Shown: positions 13,877-24,095, numbered from the stretch's first letter. The stretch: DNA of 33,298 nucleotides from Clostridia bacterium (GCA_017938425.1 JAGBBQ010000022.1:1-33298), one strand, 5' to 3'. Numbers and translations are program-made. The notes: generated from the sequence alone by a model not told the origin.

Positions 13877-15226
13877 ATGTTCAAGAATGAATATCTCAAC
13901 GAGCTCATGGCTCGTGTAGAGAAGAGAAACCCCGGCGAATCCGAGTTCCATCAGACCGTCAAGGAGGTTCTCGAGTCCATCGAGCCCGTGATCGAGGCAC
14001 ATCCCGAGTATATCAAGCTTGGCGTTCTCGAGAGGATCGTTGAGCCCGAGAGGATCATCAAGTTCCGCGTTCCGTGGGTAGACGATAACGGCAACGTGCA
14101 GGTCAACCGCGGCTACAGAATCCAGTTCAACAGCGCCATCGGTCCCTACAAGGGCGGCCTGCGCTTCCATCCCTCGGTAAACGAGAGCATCATTAAGTTC
14201 CTCGGCTTTGAGCAGACCTTCAAGAACTCCCTCACCTCTCTGCCTATGGGCGGCGGTAAGGGCGGCGCGGACTTTGATCCGCAGGGCAAGTCCGATATGG
14301 AGGTCATGCGCTTCTGCCAGAGCTTTATGACCGAGCTTCAGAAGTACATCGGCGCGGATACCGACGTTCCCGCAGGTGATATCGGTGTCGGTGCAAGAGA
14401 GATCGGCTATCTCTTCGGCCAGTATAAGCGTCTGCGTGACGAGTTCACCGGCGTTCTCACCGGTAAGGGAATTCCTTACGGCGGCTCTCTCATCCGTCCC
14501 GAGGCGACCGGATATGGCGCGGTCTACTACACCACCGAGCTTCTCAACCACTTCGGTGACAGCATCAAGGGCAAGACCTTCGCGATCTCCGGCTTCGGCA
14601 ACGTGGCTTGGGGTACCGTTTCCAAGGTGACCGAGCTTGGCGGTAAGGTCGTGACCATCTCGGGTCCCGACGGCTACGTATACGATCCCGACGGCATCAA
14701 CACGCCCGAGAAGATCAACTTTATGCTTGAGATGCGCGCATCCTGCAGAAACCGTGTAGAGGACTATGCGGATAAGTTCGGCGTTCAGTTCTTCAAGGGT
14801 CAGAAGCCTTGGGGCGTGAAGGCAGACATCCTTATGCCCTGCGCGACCCAGAACGAGGTCGGTATGAAGGAAGCGGAGCAGATCGTCGCAAACGGCGTGA
14901 AGTATTACGTTGAGGTCTCCAATATGCCCACCACCAACGAGGCAGTCGCATATCTGAAGGCAAACGGCGTGATCGTTGCTCCCTCGAAGGCAGTAAACGC
15001 GGGCGGCGTTGCCGTATCCGGTCTTGAGATGTCTCAGAACTCGATGCGTTACTCCTGGAGCGCAGAAGAGGTCGATCAGAAGCTCAAGGGCATTATGAAG
15101 AACATCTTCGACGCATCCGTGAAGGCTGCGAACGAGTACGGTCTCGGAGACGATCTTGTAGCAGGCGCGAACATCGCGGGCTTCATCAAGGTTGCCGAGG
15201 CAATGAAGGCACAGGGCGTGGTATAA
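13877..15226 (+). CDS. gdhA: NADP-type glutamate dehydrogenase
   Basis: Catalyses 2-oxoglutarate + NH3 + NAD(P)H to glutamate. The 449-aa length and KGGLRFHPSVN, LPMGGGKGGADFDP (catalytic lysine region) and VGAREIGYLFGQYKR match the hexameric bacterial GdhA group. A Rossmann motif GFGNVAWG follows in the second domain. NADP preference is inferred from family similarity. The ATG at 13877 follows AAGGAAGG. It has its own promoter and terminator, so it is a single-gene unit, but its glutamate would feed the aminotransferases in this window. Confidence 0.96.
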   Translation: MFKNEYLNELMARVEKRNPGESEFHQTVKEVLESIEPVIEAHPEYIKLGVLERIVEPERIIKFRVPWVDDNGNVQVNRGYRIQFNSAIGPYKGGLRFHPSVNESIIKFLGFEQTFKNSLTSLPMGGGKGGADFDPQGKSDMEVMRFCQSFMTELQKYIGADTDVPAGDIGVGAREIGYLFGQYKRLRDEFTGVLTGKGIPYGGSLIRPEATGYGAVYYTTELLNHFGDSIKGKTFAISGFGNVAWGTVSKVTELGGKVVTISGPDGYVYDPDGINTPEKINFMLEMRASCRNRVEDYADKFGVQFFKGQKPWGVKADILMPCATQNEVGMKEAEQIVANGVKYYVEVSNMPTTNEAVAYLKANGVIVAPSKAVNAGGVAVSGLEMSQNSMRYSWSAEEVDQKLKGIMKNIFDASVKAANEYGLGDDLVAGANIAGFIKVAEAMKAQGVV

Positions 15227-15248
15227 TTCATCGCCCGATAGAAAACAG

Positions 15249-15285
15249 AGCGGGGTCCGTGTGTAAAGCACGGGCTCCGCTTTTT
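15249..15285 (+). terminator. gdhA terminator
   Basis: AGCGG and CCGTG pair with CACGG and CCGCT around loop TGTAAAG, with a T tract following. It begins 22 bp after the gdhA stop. Confidence 0.88.
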
Positions 15286-15381
15286 AACCTTAAGATATAT
15301 ATTTTGCACTACTTTCCTGCCTAAATTTGTCTAAAACGCCAAAATTATTTTTTCTTTTTTATAAAACGCGCGCTCTCGCTC

Positions 15382-15443
15382 TTGCATTAAAATATTTAGT
15401 GTGCTAAACTAATGGCATCACACAAGCCGAAATGGTTTTCGGC
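15382..15443 (+). promoter_or_regulatory. Promoter and leader hairpin of the giant secreted-protein gene
   Basis: TTGCAT (15382-15387), 17 bp, TAAACT (15405-15410). The leader carries a perfect stem GCCGAAA (15426-15432) / TTTCGGC (15437-15443) with a 4-nt loop, ending 14 bp before the AAGGAG ribosome-binding site. This is a plausible 5' mRNA stabiliser. Confidence 0.65.
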
Positions 15444-15471
15444 ATCAATATTTTTATAAGGAGATATCCAA

Positions 15472-18400
15472 ATGAAAAACGCAAAGAAAATTGTGCTTCT
15501 GCTTCTTTCTCTCGTGCTTCTGTGCGGCGTGTTTGCCGTAGCGGCACTTGCAGAGGAGCCTGCAAGCACTGCCACCGTCGTTTATCCCGACGGATCGGTC
15601 GATGCAGTCGCCGTAGGCGATACGATCGTTCCCAAGGCATTTACGGACGGACTTTATTACGGTGCGGGCAACACCCTGTATAAGGATGATGCCACCGAGG
15701 GATGGAGCTTTACCCTTGACGGTGCGGCTCTTACGGACCTCACCGTCACCGATGCAATGGCAGGCAAGAAAATTATTGCCTCCGGCGCGGATAAGGTATA
15801 TTCCGTGATCGATATTCACCTCGGTGAAGGCGATTACTATAAGTGGATCGAGGGCAGCACGTCCGTATCGGTGAATGATGTGGCCTATTACACCGTTCTT
15901 TACGTAAAGGCAGGCGAGTCCGGCTCGAAGACCTATAACGTATACGCGAAGGATGGCACAACGCTCGTGACCACGGAGAAGACCGTGGAGTACAGCACCA
16001 CCAAGCGTGTAGCGGGCGACTATAAGGTGTTCTTCTATGACGATGCCTCCCTGCAGAAGTTTTTCACCACGAGCGCAAGCATCGAGCTTGGCGGCGTGTC
16101 TCTGAATTATCAGGACCTTCGCCACGGCAGCGATACGACGCATAAGGTTACCCTTTATGCGGATCACACCGTGGGTAAGGGCTTCTTCGATTGGGAAAAG
16201 AACGGCTATGACCGTCCTCGTACCTCTGACGGTACGAACGTAGTCTCCGCCTCCACCGGTGCGGCTAAGGTTTATTTTGACCTGAACGGCCATTCGCTGG
16301 TCAATACCACCGCAGCTGTAATGGAGCTGAGGGGTCTGACTCTGTATCTTTATTCCACAAAGCCCGGTGCACATTACATACATACGACAGCGGCAACGGC
16401 CTTCTACGTATCGGATGACTGTACGCTCGCGCTCGGTAACAATGCCGAAAACGGCGAATACGCGCGCAACCTCAATCTGCACGTAAACCAGCTTTTCGCT
16501 GGCCATTACGGCAGCGGTGCCTATATTTATGGCGGTAACTACTATCAGGCAGAGGGCACGGGTGCATATCTTGCCAACGTCGCCCGCCGCGTAAACGCTG
16601 TGAAGCACGCAAACTTCTATGTGAAGGACGGCGTGGCTGTCTTCGGTGAGGCCTCTGCCTATAACGGTAATACTCCGCTCAGCAAGGTTGTCATCTTAGA
16701 CTGTAACTTCTATTCGAACGGCTCCTCTCCCGTATTCCTGTCGGCAGGAAAGGGAACGGCTTCGCTGCAGTTCAAGGATTGTACCTTTAACGGCGTCACT
16801 GCTACGCTTGATGCATCGGCAGGTACGGTTACCGACGTTTCGGGTAATACCTTTAACGGTGCGGCAGTTACCTACAAGACCGTGACCTTTGCGGACGGTA
16901 CGACCGAGTATTACTACGCAACCACGCTTGACGAGGCGAAGACCTTTGTCGGCGGTCATTATAAGGCGGCAACCCCCGCTCCCTACGGCAAGTACGTGGA
17001 CGGCAAGTATTACGTAGCGCTGAATCCCACGTCCGAGATCACCTACGACGATGCCTTCAACGCCGTGCAGACCATTGAGGACGGCGCTCTGACGAGAGTT
17101 TACTACACCGTAACCAAGGCAGACGGCACGGTAGAGTATTATACCGGCACGGATTATGCGAATAGCTTCAAGGCATACCTCGCGAATTGGGAAGCCGGTG
17201 CGACCGTAACGCTCTACGAGAACGTGGCCATGAGCACCACGCTGGCAGCCGTTTGTTCTACCAACGGCGGTAACGCATATCTTGACCTGAACGGCTACAC
17301 CTGGTCGGTTACCACGGCGAGCAGCCTCGCAATGGATGTCGGTCCCACCTCGGGCAAGGCGATCTACCTCTATCTGTATTCCTCCGTACCCGGCGGTAAG
17401 ATCTCCGTTCCGAGCGCGAAGTACTTTTTAAGAACCAACTCGTACGGCACCGTATATTTCGGTGAGCGTGACACCAGTAAGACCGAGTACGGCAAGAACC
17501 TTACGGTAGAGTGCCGTGTTCTGAACGGCGACCTTTACGGCAACGGTATCGGCATCTACGGCGGTACCTACGTTCAGGTTGCAGGCTCTGCGGATAAGTA
17601 CATCGTGAACGCAAGCCGTACGGATGATGCGGGCGCGTCTCAGTTCAAGCTGATCCGTAACGCAACCTTCATTATTAATAAAGCAGATTCCTTCGCGATC
17701 CATTATCTGAGCGCAGGCTTCACGAAGATCGCTGACTGTACCTTCGTTTCCACCGTCTCCGGTGCGACTGCGATCGGTAACCAGAGCAGCACGGCTCTCA
17801 CGCAGAAGGTTCCTTCCTTTGTAAACTGTGACTTTATCAACGTTCTTCCCGTATCCACGCTTGGAAACGATAAGAATCCCATCTATGAGAATTGCCGCTT
17901 CTCTCTGAGCAATGCCAATACCGATGCGTACAGCGTCGTTGTCGGCGGTGCGGCAGAGCAGCAGTATCTTGCAAGAGTCGGCGCAGGTGAGACGATCACC
18001 TATGCAGGCGAGGAGTATCCCGTAAACTACGCATTCGCAAAATCCTTCCTGACCGTTGTATGGACCGATGGCACGCATCCTTATTGGGCGCTCGGCTCCA
18101 AGCCTCTCAGCGATACCTCCCTCGGCGATACGATCGAGAAGCAGGCAGACGGCTCTTATAAGGTATTCTGCGATAGCTTCTGGTATCCCGTAGGCTATGA
18201 GACGGTTGCCGAGGCGCACCTCGGTCTGACCGCGACCGAGCTTTCCGTAGCCGCAGGCAGAACCATTCCTCTCGCCTTCTCCTATCAGGTAGACGGCGGT
18301 AAGATCAATTACGTCGAGCTTCTCGCTACCCCCGAGGAAAACGGCGAGCAGTTCGCAGCGATCCTGAACGATAAGTTCAATGTGAAGATCGTTATGTACA

Positions 18401-21400
18401 CCGATATCGTTCTGAACCGCGGCGTTCTCTTCGGTACCTTGATGGATAAAACCGATCCCAAGGGCAAGACGGTTCAGGTCCTCAATCAGAGCGGCAACGT
18501 CGATTGGGATCTCAACGGTATGACCGTAACGGTAGCTGCCTCTGCGTCGCCTCTCGCAATGGCGAACGAAAGAGAGTCGCAGGGTGCGCAGATCATCAAC
18601 GTTCTTCACTATGTGAAGGCTGCGACCTTCAAGCTCTATTCCTCCGTTGAGGGCGGTAAGTATATCAACAATTCGAAGCACGCGATCTTCGGCGGTCTCA
18701 AGTATACCGATAGCGCATCGTCCTATATTCTCGGCACGAGCGATCTTGCCGTGAACGGCGGCGATAACCTCACCTTGATCTCGAACGGCACTATCACCGC
18801 CGCATACGAGAACCAGGCAAACGGCCCCGCAGGCGTGATGCTCGGCATCAACGGCGGTACCTACGTATATAACGGTACCGGCGCTGCCTTCAATACCGCG
18901 GCCGGAACGACGGTTAAGAATGCAAAGATCGCAACCACCGGCGCGGCTCTGTCCGTATTCATCAACCAGTTCTGGTCGTCCATCACCTTCTATGCCGAGA
19001 ATATCACGGTAGGCTGCGCATCGAAGTCCACCTATCTTGTTGAGTCCGGTACGATGGATAATATTTCGACGAGTACCGGTAAGACCTACAGTGTGAGCCT
19101 GAACGGCGTTCTTATGGCAGGCGGTACGCTGAACGGCGCGTATAAGAGCGGCGCTTGCACCTTCACCATCGAGGGTACCGTTTATGCGGGTGACGAGGCG
19201 TCTCTCGCCGTTGCATATCCCACCGCGCCCGAGGGCAAGGCTCTCGCATATACCTCCGTAGCGATCAACGGTGTTTACTACAAGTATCTCGGCTATTACG
19301 AGGCTCCCACCACCGTGAACGTGAAGAACGAGATTACGGGCGAGGTCGAGGCTTGGCTCGTTGGCTCGGTTCACGTAGCGGCAGGCGATATCTCCGCTCT
19401 GAACGTGGTTGAGATCGACGGCAAGCTTTACTACCGTCCGAATCCTACCTGGTCCTACGTGCTTGACGGTGCTCCAATCACCGATCCTTGTGCCGCAGAG
19501 AATGCAGGCAAGACCGTATCTCTCAACGTTGGCGGTGAGACCGTGGCGATCTTCGCGATTTACGATGTATCGGGTGCTAAGACCTACTACTACGGCAACG
19601 TGGAGGATTACAACGCAGAGCTTCTTGCTTTGATCGCCGCTGCAAAGACGGCGAACACCACGTTGACTCTCTATGAAGATATTACTCTGACTGCCGCAGG
19701 CGTGCAGAATGTTTATGCAGGCTCGGGTGTAACCTTCAAGATCGACCTGAACGGCTATAAGCTGACGCTTGTAACGCCTCACGATGCAAGCTACGCCCTT
19801 AAGTTCAGCTCCGGTAGCTCCTATATCTATTCGTCCCGCGAGGGCGGCGTTCTGGATGCAGGCGCTTCGATCAGCCTTGTGATGACGGATGGCGGCGGTA
19901 ACGCTTACTTCGGCGAGCTCGATGCGGCAAGCACGGCATACGGTAAGAACCTTACCGTCATCTGCAAGCGCATCACCTCCGGCAGACTCTGGTCCAACAA
20001 CGCACACATCCTCGGCGGTACCTACGTGCAGCCCGAGGGCGAGGAAGTGGCATTCATCCTCGGTATCGATGCAGGTCCCGTCCCCACCGTACAGAATTCC
20101 ACCTTCGTTGTGAAGTCCGTAAAGGATGCTTTGATCCGTCGCGTGGCAGGTACCTTCACCAACTGTACCTTTATTGCAGAGAATGCAACGAATCTCTTCA
20201 TCGCATACGACAGTGCAGAGAACTCCGCCGCAACCTTCAAGAACTGTTACTTCTACAACGTAGTTCCTAACGTGATCGAGGGTGCTACGGTGACCTACAC
20301 CGACTGTCACTTCGACAAGCCCTCCTCCATCCCGCAGGCCGGCGGTTACATCGCAGGCACGGCGACCGACGTATCTCTCACCGTTCTCGGCGAGACCTAC
20401 AAGTTCTGCGCGAAGCTCCTTGCGGCAGATCTGCTGACGCCCATCAAGGCAAGCGCGGATACGGTCGTATACTTTGAGACCGCTTCCTTCGAAGAGGCCT
20501 TCGCACAGGGCAAGTTCGTTACCGTAGATTGGGGCTTCGGCCTTGATATGGAATACTGGGCTCTCGGCGCTCTTGCAACGCACGAGAACGTGACCGTGGA
20601 CGAGATCTTCGTTTACGCGTTCGCACCCATCCAGCTTGGCAATATGAATATGACGGCGTACGATACGACTCTCGTAAACGTTCTGCCCGGCAAGATCCTT
20701 CTCGGTCTGAGCGCGGCGAACAACGTGACCTACAAGGTTTATATTCCCAAGGATGCAGGCTATACGGATCTTACGGTCGGCGGCATTGTCCGTCCTCTGA
20801 ATGAGTACACCGCGACCGAGGGTGACTACTACGTGATCGAGGTCACCGTATCTCCCTCTCAGGTTGCACAGCCTCTGTATATCTCGCTGAAGGCAACCTA
20901 CGAGCATGGCTTCAACACCGGCTTTGAGCAGTATGCAAATGCCGTTCTTGCCGATGAGGCATATGCAGGTATGCACAAGCTTGTATACGCAATGGTTGAG
21001 TACGTAGAGCTGATGAGCGGCACGGATATGGATGTGACCGCACCCGAGGGCTATGCAGTAGAGAAGCTCGTTGCCGCAGCGTCCACCAACGCTGAGGGCG
21101 GTTCTCTCGCTCAGTTCTCCTTCTGCCACGATAGCGATCTCATCTTTGGTCTGACCGGTACGGCAGGCACGAAGGTAGTCCTTAGCTTCAGCTACGATAA
21201 TATGACTACCGGATCGTATACGATCGCCGCAAACGGAACCGTTGCGATCTACGCAGGCAGTGTTTACGAGCTGGCAGACGGCTTCACCTTCACCTGCGGT
21301 CAAGAGACGGAGGTCTATACCTACAGCCTTGCAAATTATCTCTACGAGCTTGAGAACGCAGAGGTAGTGGATGCAACGGTCATCGCAAAGCTGCAGGCAC

Positions 21401-21447
21401 TCTACAACTATGCTTACTACGCAAAGCTTTTCGTAGCAGCACAGTAA
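15472..21447 (+). CDS. Giant secreted repeat protein, beta-helix-like, function unknown
   Basis: A 1991-aa protein with a clear Sec signal peptide: MKNAKK, then a leucine-rich core and an ALA cleavage site at 27/28. The body holds four divergent modules starting near residues 270, 605, 1013 and 1424. Each opens with a DLNG-type strand (DLNGHSL, DLNGYTW, DLNGMTV, DLNGYKL), then YLYSS..GGK-like turns, YGKNLT strands and a GGTYVQ-like segment. Ladders of short beta-strands with N-G-D turns suggest right-handed parallel beta-helices of the pectate-lyase-like fold. No LPXTG, SLH or C-terminal membrane anchor is visible; the last 150 residues look different, ending in an alanine/tyrosine-rich helix. 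It may be a surface adhesin or carbohydrate-binding protein. It has its own promoter and terminator. Confidence 0.88.
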   Translation: MKNAKKIVLLLLSLVLLCGVFAVAALAEEPASTATVVYPDGSVDAVAVGDTIVPKAFTDGLYYGAGNTLYKDDATEGWSFTLDGAALTDLTVTDAMAGKKIIASGADKVYSVIDIHLGEGDYYKWIEGSTSVSVNDVAYYTVLYVKAGESGSKTYNVYAKDGTTLVTTEKTVEYSTTKRVAGDYKVFFYDDASLQKFFTTSASIELGGVSLNYQDLRHGSDTTHKVTLYADHTVGKGFFDWEKNGYDRPRTSDGTNVVSASTGAAKVYFDLNGHSLVNTTAAVMELRGLTLYLYSTKPGAHYIHTTAATAFYVSDDCTLALGNNAENGEYARNLNLHVNQLFAGHYGSGAYIYGGNYYQAEGTGAYLANVARRVNAVKHANFYVKDGVAVFGEASAYNGNTPLSKVVILDCNFYSNGSSPVFLSAGKGTASLQFKDCTFNGVTATLDASAGTVTDVSGNTFNGAAVTYKTVTFADGTTEYYYATTLDEAKTFVGGHYKAATPAPYGKYVDGKYYVALNPTSEITYDDAFNAVQTIEDGALTRVYYTVTKADGTVEYYTGTDYANSFKAYLANWEAGATVTLYENVAMSTTLAAVCSTNGGNAYLDLNGYTWSVTTASSLAMDVGPTSGKAIYLYLYSSVPGGKISVPSAKYFLRTNSYGTVYFGERDTSKTEYGKNLTVECRVLNGDLYGNGIGIYGGTYVQVAGSADKYIVNASRTDDAGASQFKLIRNATFIINKADSFAIHYLSAGFTKIADCTFVSTVSGATAIGNQSSTALTQKVPSFVNCDFINVLPVSTLGNDKNPIYENCRFSLSNANTDAYSVVVGGAAEQQYLARVGAGETITYAGEEYPVNYAFAKSFLTVVWTDGTHPYWALGSKPLSDTSLGDTIEKQADGSYKVFCDSFWYPVGYETVAEAHLGLTATELSVAAGRTIPLAFSYQVDGGKINYVELLATPEENGEQFAAILNDKFNVKIVMYTDIVLNRGVLFGTLMDKTDPKGKTVQVLNQSGNVDWDLNGMTVTVAASASPLAMANERESQGAQIINVLHYVKAATFKLYSSVEGGKYINNSKHAIFGGLKYTDSASSYILGTSDLAVNGGDNLTLISNGTITAAYENQANGPAGVMLGINGGTYVYNGTGAAFNTAAGTTVKNAKIATTGAALSVFINQFWSSITFYAENITVGCASKSTYLVESGTMDNISTSTGKTYSVSLNGVLMAGGTLNGAYKSGACTFTIEGTVYAGDEASLAVAYPTAPEGKALAYTSVAINGVYYKYLGYYEAPTTVNVKNEITGEVEAWLVGSVHVAAGDISALNVVEIDGKLYYRPNPTWSYVLDGAPITDPCAAENAGKTVSLNVGGETVAIFAIYDVSGAKTYYYGNVEDYNAELLALIAAAKTANTTLTLYEDITLTAAGVQNVYAGSGVTFKIDLNGYKLTLVTPHDASYALKFSSGSSYIYSSREGGVLDAGASISLVMTDGGGNAYFGELDAASTAYGKNLTVICKRITSGRLWSNNAHILGGTYVQPEGEEVAFILGIDAGPVPTVQNSTFVVKSVKDALIRRVAGTFTNCTFIAENATNLFIAYDSAENSAATFKNCYFYNVVPNVIEGATVTYTDCHFDKPSSIPQAGGYIAGTATDVSLTVLGETYKFCAKLLAADLLTPIKASADTVVYFETASFEEAFAQGKFVTVDWGFGLDMEYWALGALATHENVTVDEIFVYAFAPIQLGNMNMTAYDTTLVNVLPGKILLGLSAANNVTYKVYIPKDAGYTDLTVGGIVRPLNEYTATEGDYYVIEVTVSPSQVAQPLYISLKATYEHGFNTGFEQYANAVLADEAYAGMHKLVYAMVEYVELMSGTDMDVTAPEGYAVEKLVAAASTNAEGGSLAQFSFCHDSDLIFGLTGTAGTKVVLSFSYDNMTTGSYTIAANGTVAIYAGSVYELADGFTFTCGQETEVYTYSLANYLYELENAEVVDATVIAKLQALYNYAYYAKLFVAAQ

Positions 21448-21462
21448 TTTACCAAAAAAACT

Positions 21463-21496
21463 ATGGCGCGCTTGTCTTGGCAGGCGCGCCATTTTT
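21463..21496 (+). terminator. Terminator of the giant secreted-protein gene
   Basis: ATGGCGCGC (21463-21471) pairs with GCGCGCCAT (21483-21491), followed by five T. Confidence 0.9.
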
Positions 21497-21513
21497 ATGG
21501 GCGATCCAAAAAA

Positions 21514-21547
21514 AGCGCACCGTGTAAGTTGACACGGTGCGCTTTTT
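21514..21547. terminator. Second, bidirectional-looking terminator hairpin
   Basis: AGCGCACCGTGT (21514-21525) pairs perfectly with ACACGGTGCGCT (21532-21543) around a 6-nt loop. It is flanked by A tract and T tract, so it could work on both strands. The loop and 3' arm contain the -35 box of the next gene. Confidence 0.85.
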
Positions 21548-21557
21548 GTTATAAAAT
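21529..21557 (+). promoter_or_regulatory. Promoter of the GH116-lacI operon, embedded in a terminator
   Basis: TTGACA (21529-21534), 17 bp, TAAAAT (21552-21557). The -35 overlaps the loop and 3' arm of the terminator hairpin. The predicted start near 21564 shows that an in-frame ATG at 21558 cannot be the translation start. Confidence 0.72.
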
Positions 21558-21587
21558 ATGAGTAATGAAGGTTTTATGGAGGCTGCT

Positions 21588-24095
21588 ATGATCTATAAAG
21601 GCACAAAAAACATTTCCTTTCCTCTCGGAGGCATTGGCACGGGCTGTATCGGCCTTGCGGGGAACGGAGAATTAAAGGACTGGGAAATATTTAACCGTCC
21701 AAGCAAATGCACGAGAAACGGATACTCTCATTTCGCCATTAAGGCATCCTATAAGGATAAGAATATCGTGAAGGTCTTGCAGGGGGATTCGGTTGAAAGC
21801 CTTATAGGAACGTCCTGCGCGAGCAGCGGCCATTACGGCTTCGGCTACGGTCCGCGCGAGAACTCGCTTGCCGGCTTTCCTCATTTCCGAAGCGTATCCT
21901 TTGACGGCAGCTTCCCGATCGCGGAGCTCTCGTTTTCTGACGATGATTTTCCGGCCACCGTACGCCTTTGCGCGTTTAATCCGTTTATACCGCACGATGC
22001 GTTCAACTCAAGCCTGCCCTCGGCGTTTTTTGAATGGGTGATCGAAAATACGGCTAAGGAGAGCGTGCGCTTTGCGCTCGCGTGCACGGTGAGAAATCCC
22101 GCCGCCTCCACCCGGAATGAAAATATTTCTGACGGCAATCTGAGCGGCGCTTTTTTGAAAAGTGCCGACCTGGGCGACGAAGAGATAGGCTATAGTGATC
22201 TTTGCATTCTTACCGATCATAAGGACAGTGCCGTTCAGGAATATTGGTACAGGGGAAGCTGGCAGGATGGCTGCACGACCTATTGGAAAAACCTCTCGGA
22301 TCTTGACCGTATGCCCGAAAGGCACTACACGGAGCCGTCAAGGAACGATCACGCTACCGTTGTTTCCTATGTGAATATTCCCGCGGGCGCGAAGGCAAGG
22401 CTCCGTTTTGTGATCGCCTGGAACGTGCCTGTTGCCTATAACTATTGGAAGCCTCGCGAGGGAGAAGGCATCACGTGGCGCAATTACTATGCAACGCAGT
22501 TTGGAAGCTCCCTTGAAACGGCAAGCTATGCGCTTGAAAAATTCGATCTTCTCCGTGATAAAACGGTGCTGTTTGCAAAAGCGCTGCATTCCTGCACGCT
22601 TTCCGCATCGGTCAAGGATGCGATCTCGGCCAACCTTTCGGTTCTCAAAACCCCCACGGCGCTCAGGCTCGCGGATGGCTCGTTCTGGGGATGGGAGGGC
22701 TGCTCCGAAACAAAGGGCTCCTGCTACGGGACCTGTCAGCACGTGTGGAATTACGCGTATGCGATGCCGTATCTTTTTCCGGAGCTTGAGCGCTCCATTC
22801 GTGAAAACACGCTTGATTATGCGCTTCTCGATAGCGGTGCTACGAGCTTCCGTATCAATCTTCCGCCGAAAAACGAGATGTCCACGGCACGCGCCTGCGT
22901 GGACGGGCAGATGGGCGAGGTCATCAAGTGTTACCGCGAATGGAAGCTTTCCGGTGACAGCGAATGGCTCAAAAAGCATTCGGAGCGCATTTTTAAGATG
23001 CTTGAATACGCCTGGTCGAAGGACAATCCGGATCGGTGGGATGCGGATATGGACGGCGTTCTCGAGGGGCGTCAGCATCATACGCTTGATATGGAGCTTT
23101 TCGGTCCGAGCTCATGGCTGGAGGGCTTTTATCTGCTTGCGCTGGATTGCGCAGCCGAAATGGCGGGCTTTCTCGGAGAAGAGAAGCGCGCGCGCCTCTA
23201 TTCGAGACTTTATGAAAGCGGAAAGGCATGGATGAATAAGCATCTTTTCAACGGCCGGTATTTCTGTCAATCCGTGGATCTTTCGGATAGATCCGTGCTG
23301 GATCGGTATGAGGATGCGCAGGCGTATTGGAACGAAGAGGCAGGGGAGATCAAATACCAGGTGGCGGATGGCTGCATCATCGACCAGATGCTTGCGGATT
23401 GGCATGCGGTCCTCATCGGCAAGAAATGCGTTTTCGATCCCGAAAAGAAAAGGATCGCGCTGGAAAGTCTTTACAAAAATAACTACAAGTCCTCTATGCG
23501 GGACGTCGTGAATATGTGGCGCAACTTTTCGTTGAACGATGAGGCGGGAACGATCATTTGCTCATATCCCGAGGGGGCGAGGCTTCCCGCGATCCCCATT
23601 CCGTACTGCGAGGAGACCATGACGGGCTTTGAATATGCGCTTGCGGGGCTTATGATCGCCGAAGGGTATCTTACCGAGGGAGAGAATATCGTAAAAGCGG
23701 TTCGCGATCGGTATGACGGCGAGAAGCGCAACCCGTGGAACGAGATAGAATGCGGCAGCAATTACGCGCGTTCTATGGCATCCTATGCTTTGATGCCCAT
23801 ATATAGCGGTTTTACCTATGATATGACCCAAAGGCATATCGGATTTGCCCCTGTCCGAGAGCAAGGAAAATATCTTTTCAGCGTTTGCGATAGCTGGGGC
23901 TGCGTGGAGCTTTCGGACGGGCAGTGGAATATTTCCGTCTTGGGCAAAGCGCTTTTATTGAATTCCATATCCGTACCCAACGCCGCGGCGATCACAAGCG
24001 TGACGGTCGATGGGATCGGCGTTGACTTTAAGGCTGTGAACGGTCGGATCCTTTTGGGAAATGTCGAGATCCGCAAGGAGCTATGTCTGCAATGA
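21588..24095 (+). CDS. GH116 family glycoside hydrolase (GBA2-like beta-glucosidase)
   Basis: An 835-aa protein with the GBA2 N-terminal domain signature FPLGGIGTGCIGLAGNGELKD in two parts, and KDWEIFNRPSK, followed by an (alpha/alpha)6 catalytic domain. Typical GH116 segments are EGRQHHTLDMELFGPSSW from E493, then EETMTGFEYALAGLMI near 675 and NPWNEIECGSNYARSMASYA. Family enzymes cleave beta-glucosides, some also beta-xylosides or N-acetylglucosaminides; the substrate here is unknown. No signal peptide is visible, so it acts on imported oligosaccharide. The ATG at 21588 follows GGAGG by 5 nt. The lacI gene overlaps its stop codon. Confidence 0.9.
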   Translation: MIYKGTKNISFPLGGIGTGCIGLAGNGELKDWEIFNRPSKCTRNGYSHFAIKASYKDKNIVKVLQGDSVESLIGTSCASSGHYGFGYGPRENSLAGFPHFRSVSFDGSFPIAELSFSDDDFPATVRLCAFNPFIPHDAFNSSLPSAFFEWVIENTAKESVRFALACTVRNPAASTRNENISDGNLSGAFLKSADLGDEEIGYSDLCILTDHKDSAVQEYWYRGSWQDGCTTYWKNLSDLDRMPERHYTEPSRNDHATVVSYVNIPAGAKARLRFVIAWNVPVAYNYWKPREGEGITWRNYYATQFGSSLETASYALEKFDLLRDKTVLFAKALHSCTLSASVKDAISANLSVLKTPTALRLADGSFWGWEGCSETKGSCYGTCQHVWNYAYAMPYLFPELERSIRENTLDYALLDSGATSFRINLPPKNEMSTARACVDGQMGEVIKCYREWKLSGDSEWLKKHSERIFKMLEYAWSKDNPDRWDADMDGVLEGRQHHTLDMELFGPSSWLEGFYLLALDCAAEMAGFLGEEKRARLYSRLYESGKAWMNKHLFNGRYFCQSVDLSDRSVLDRYEDAQAYWNEEAGEIKYQVADGCIIDQMLADWHAVLIGKKCVFDPEKKRIALESLYKNNYKSSMRDVVNMWRNFSLNDEAGTIICSYPEGARLPAIPIPYCEETMTGFEYALAGLMIAEGYLTEGENIVKAVRDRYDGEKRNPWNEIECGSNYARSMASYALMPIYSGFTYDMTQRHIGFAPVREQGKYLFSVCDSWGCVELSDGQWNISVLGKALLLNSISVPNAAAITSVTVDGIGVDFKAVNGRILLGNVEIRKELCLQ

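Noticed and set aside
17428..21492. 1354-aa open frame antisense to the giant secreted-protein gene, and similar ones opposite pflB (1040-3292), gdhA (13832-15271) and the esterase-like gene (30271-32520)
   Set aside because: They are by-products of the strong G/C-ending codon bias on the true strand; they lack SD sequences and family features, while the sense frames have signal peptides or known motifs.
24083..24091. Earlier LacI start at ATG 24083
   Set aside because: It is only 2 nt from the AAGGAG SD; ATG 24092 has suitable spacing and the common ATGA overlap with the previous stop.
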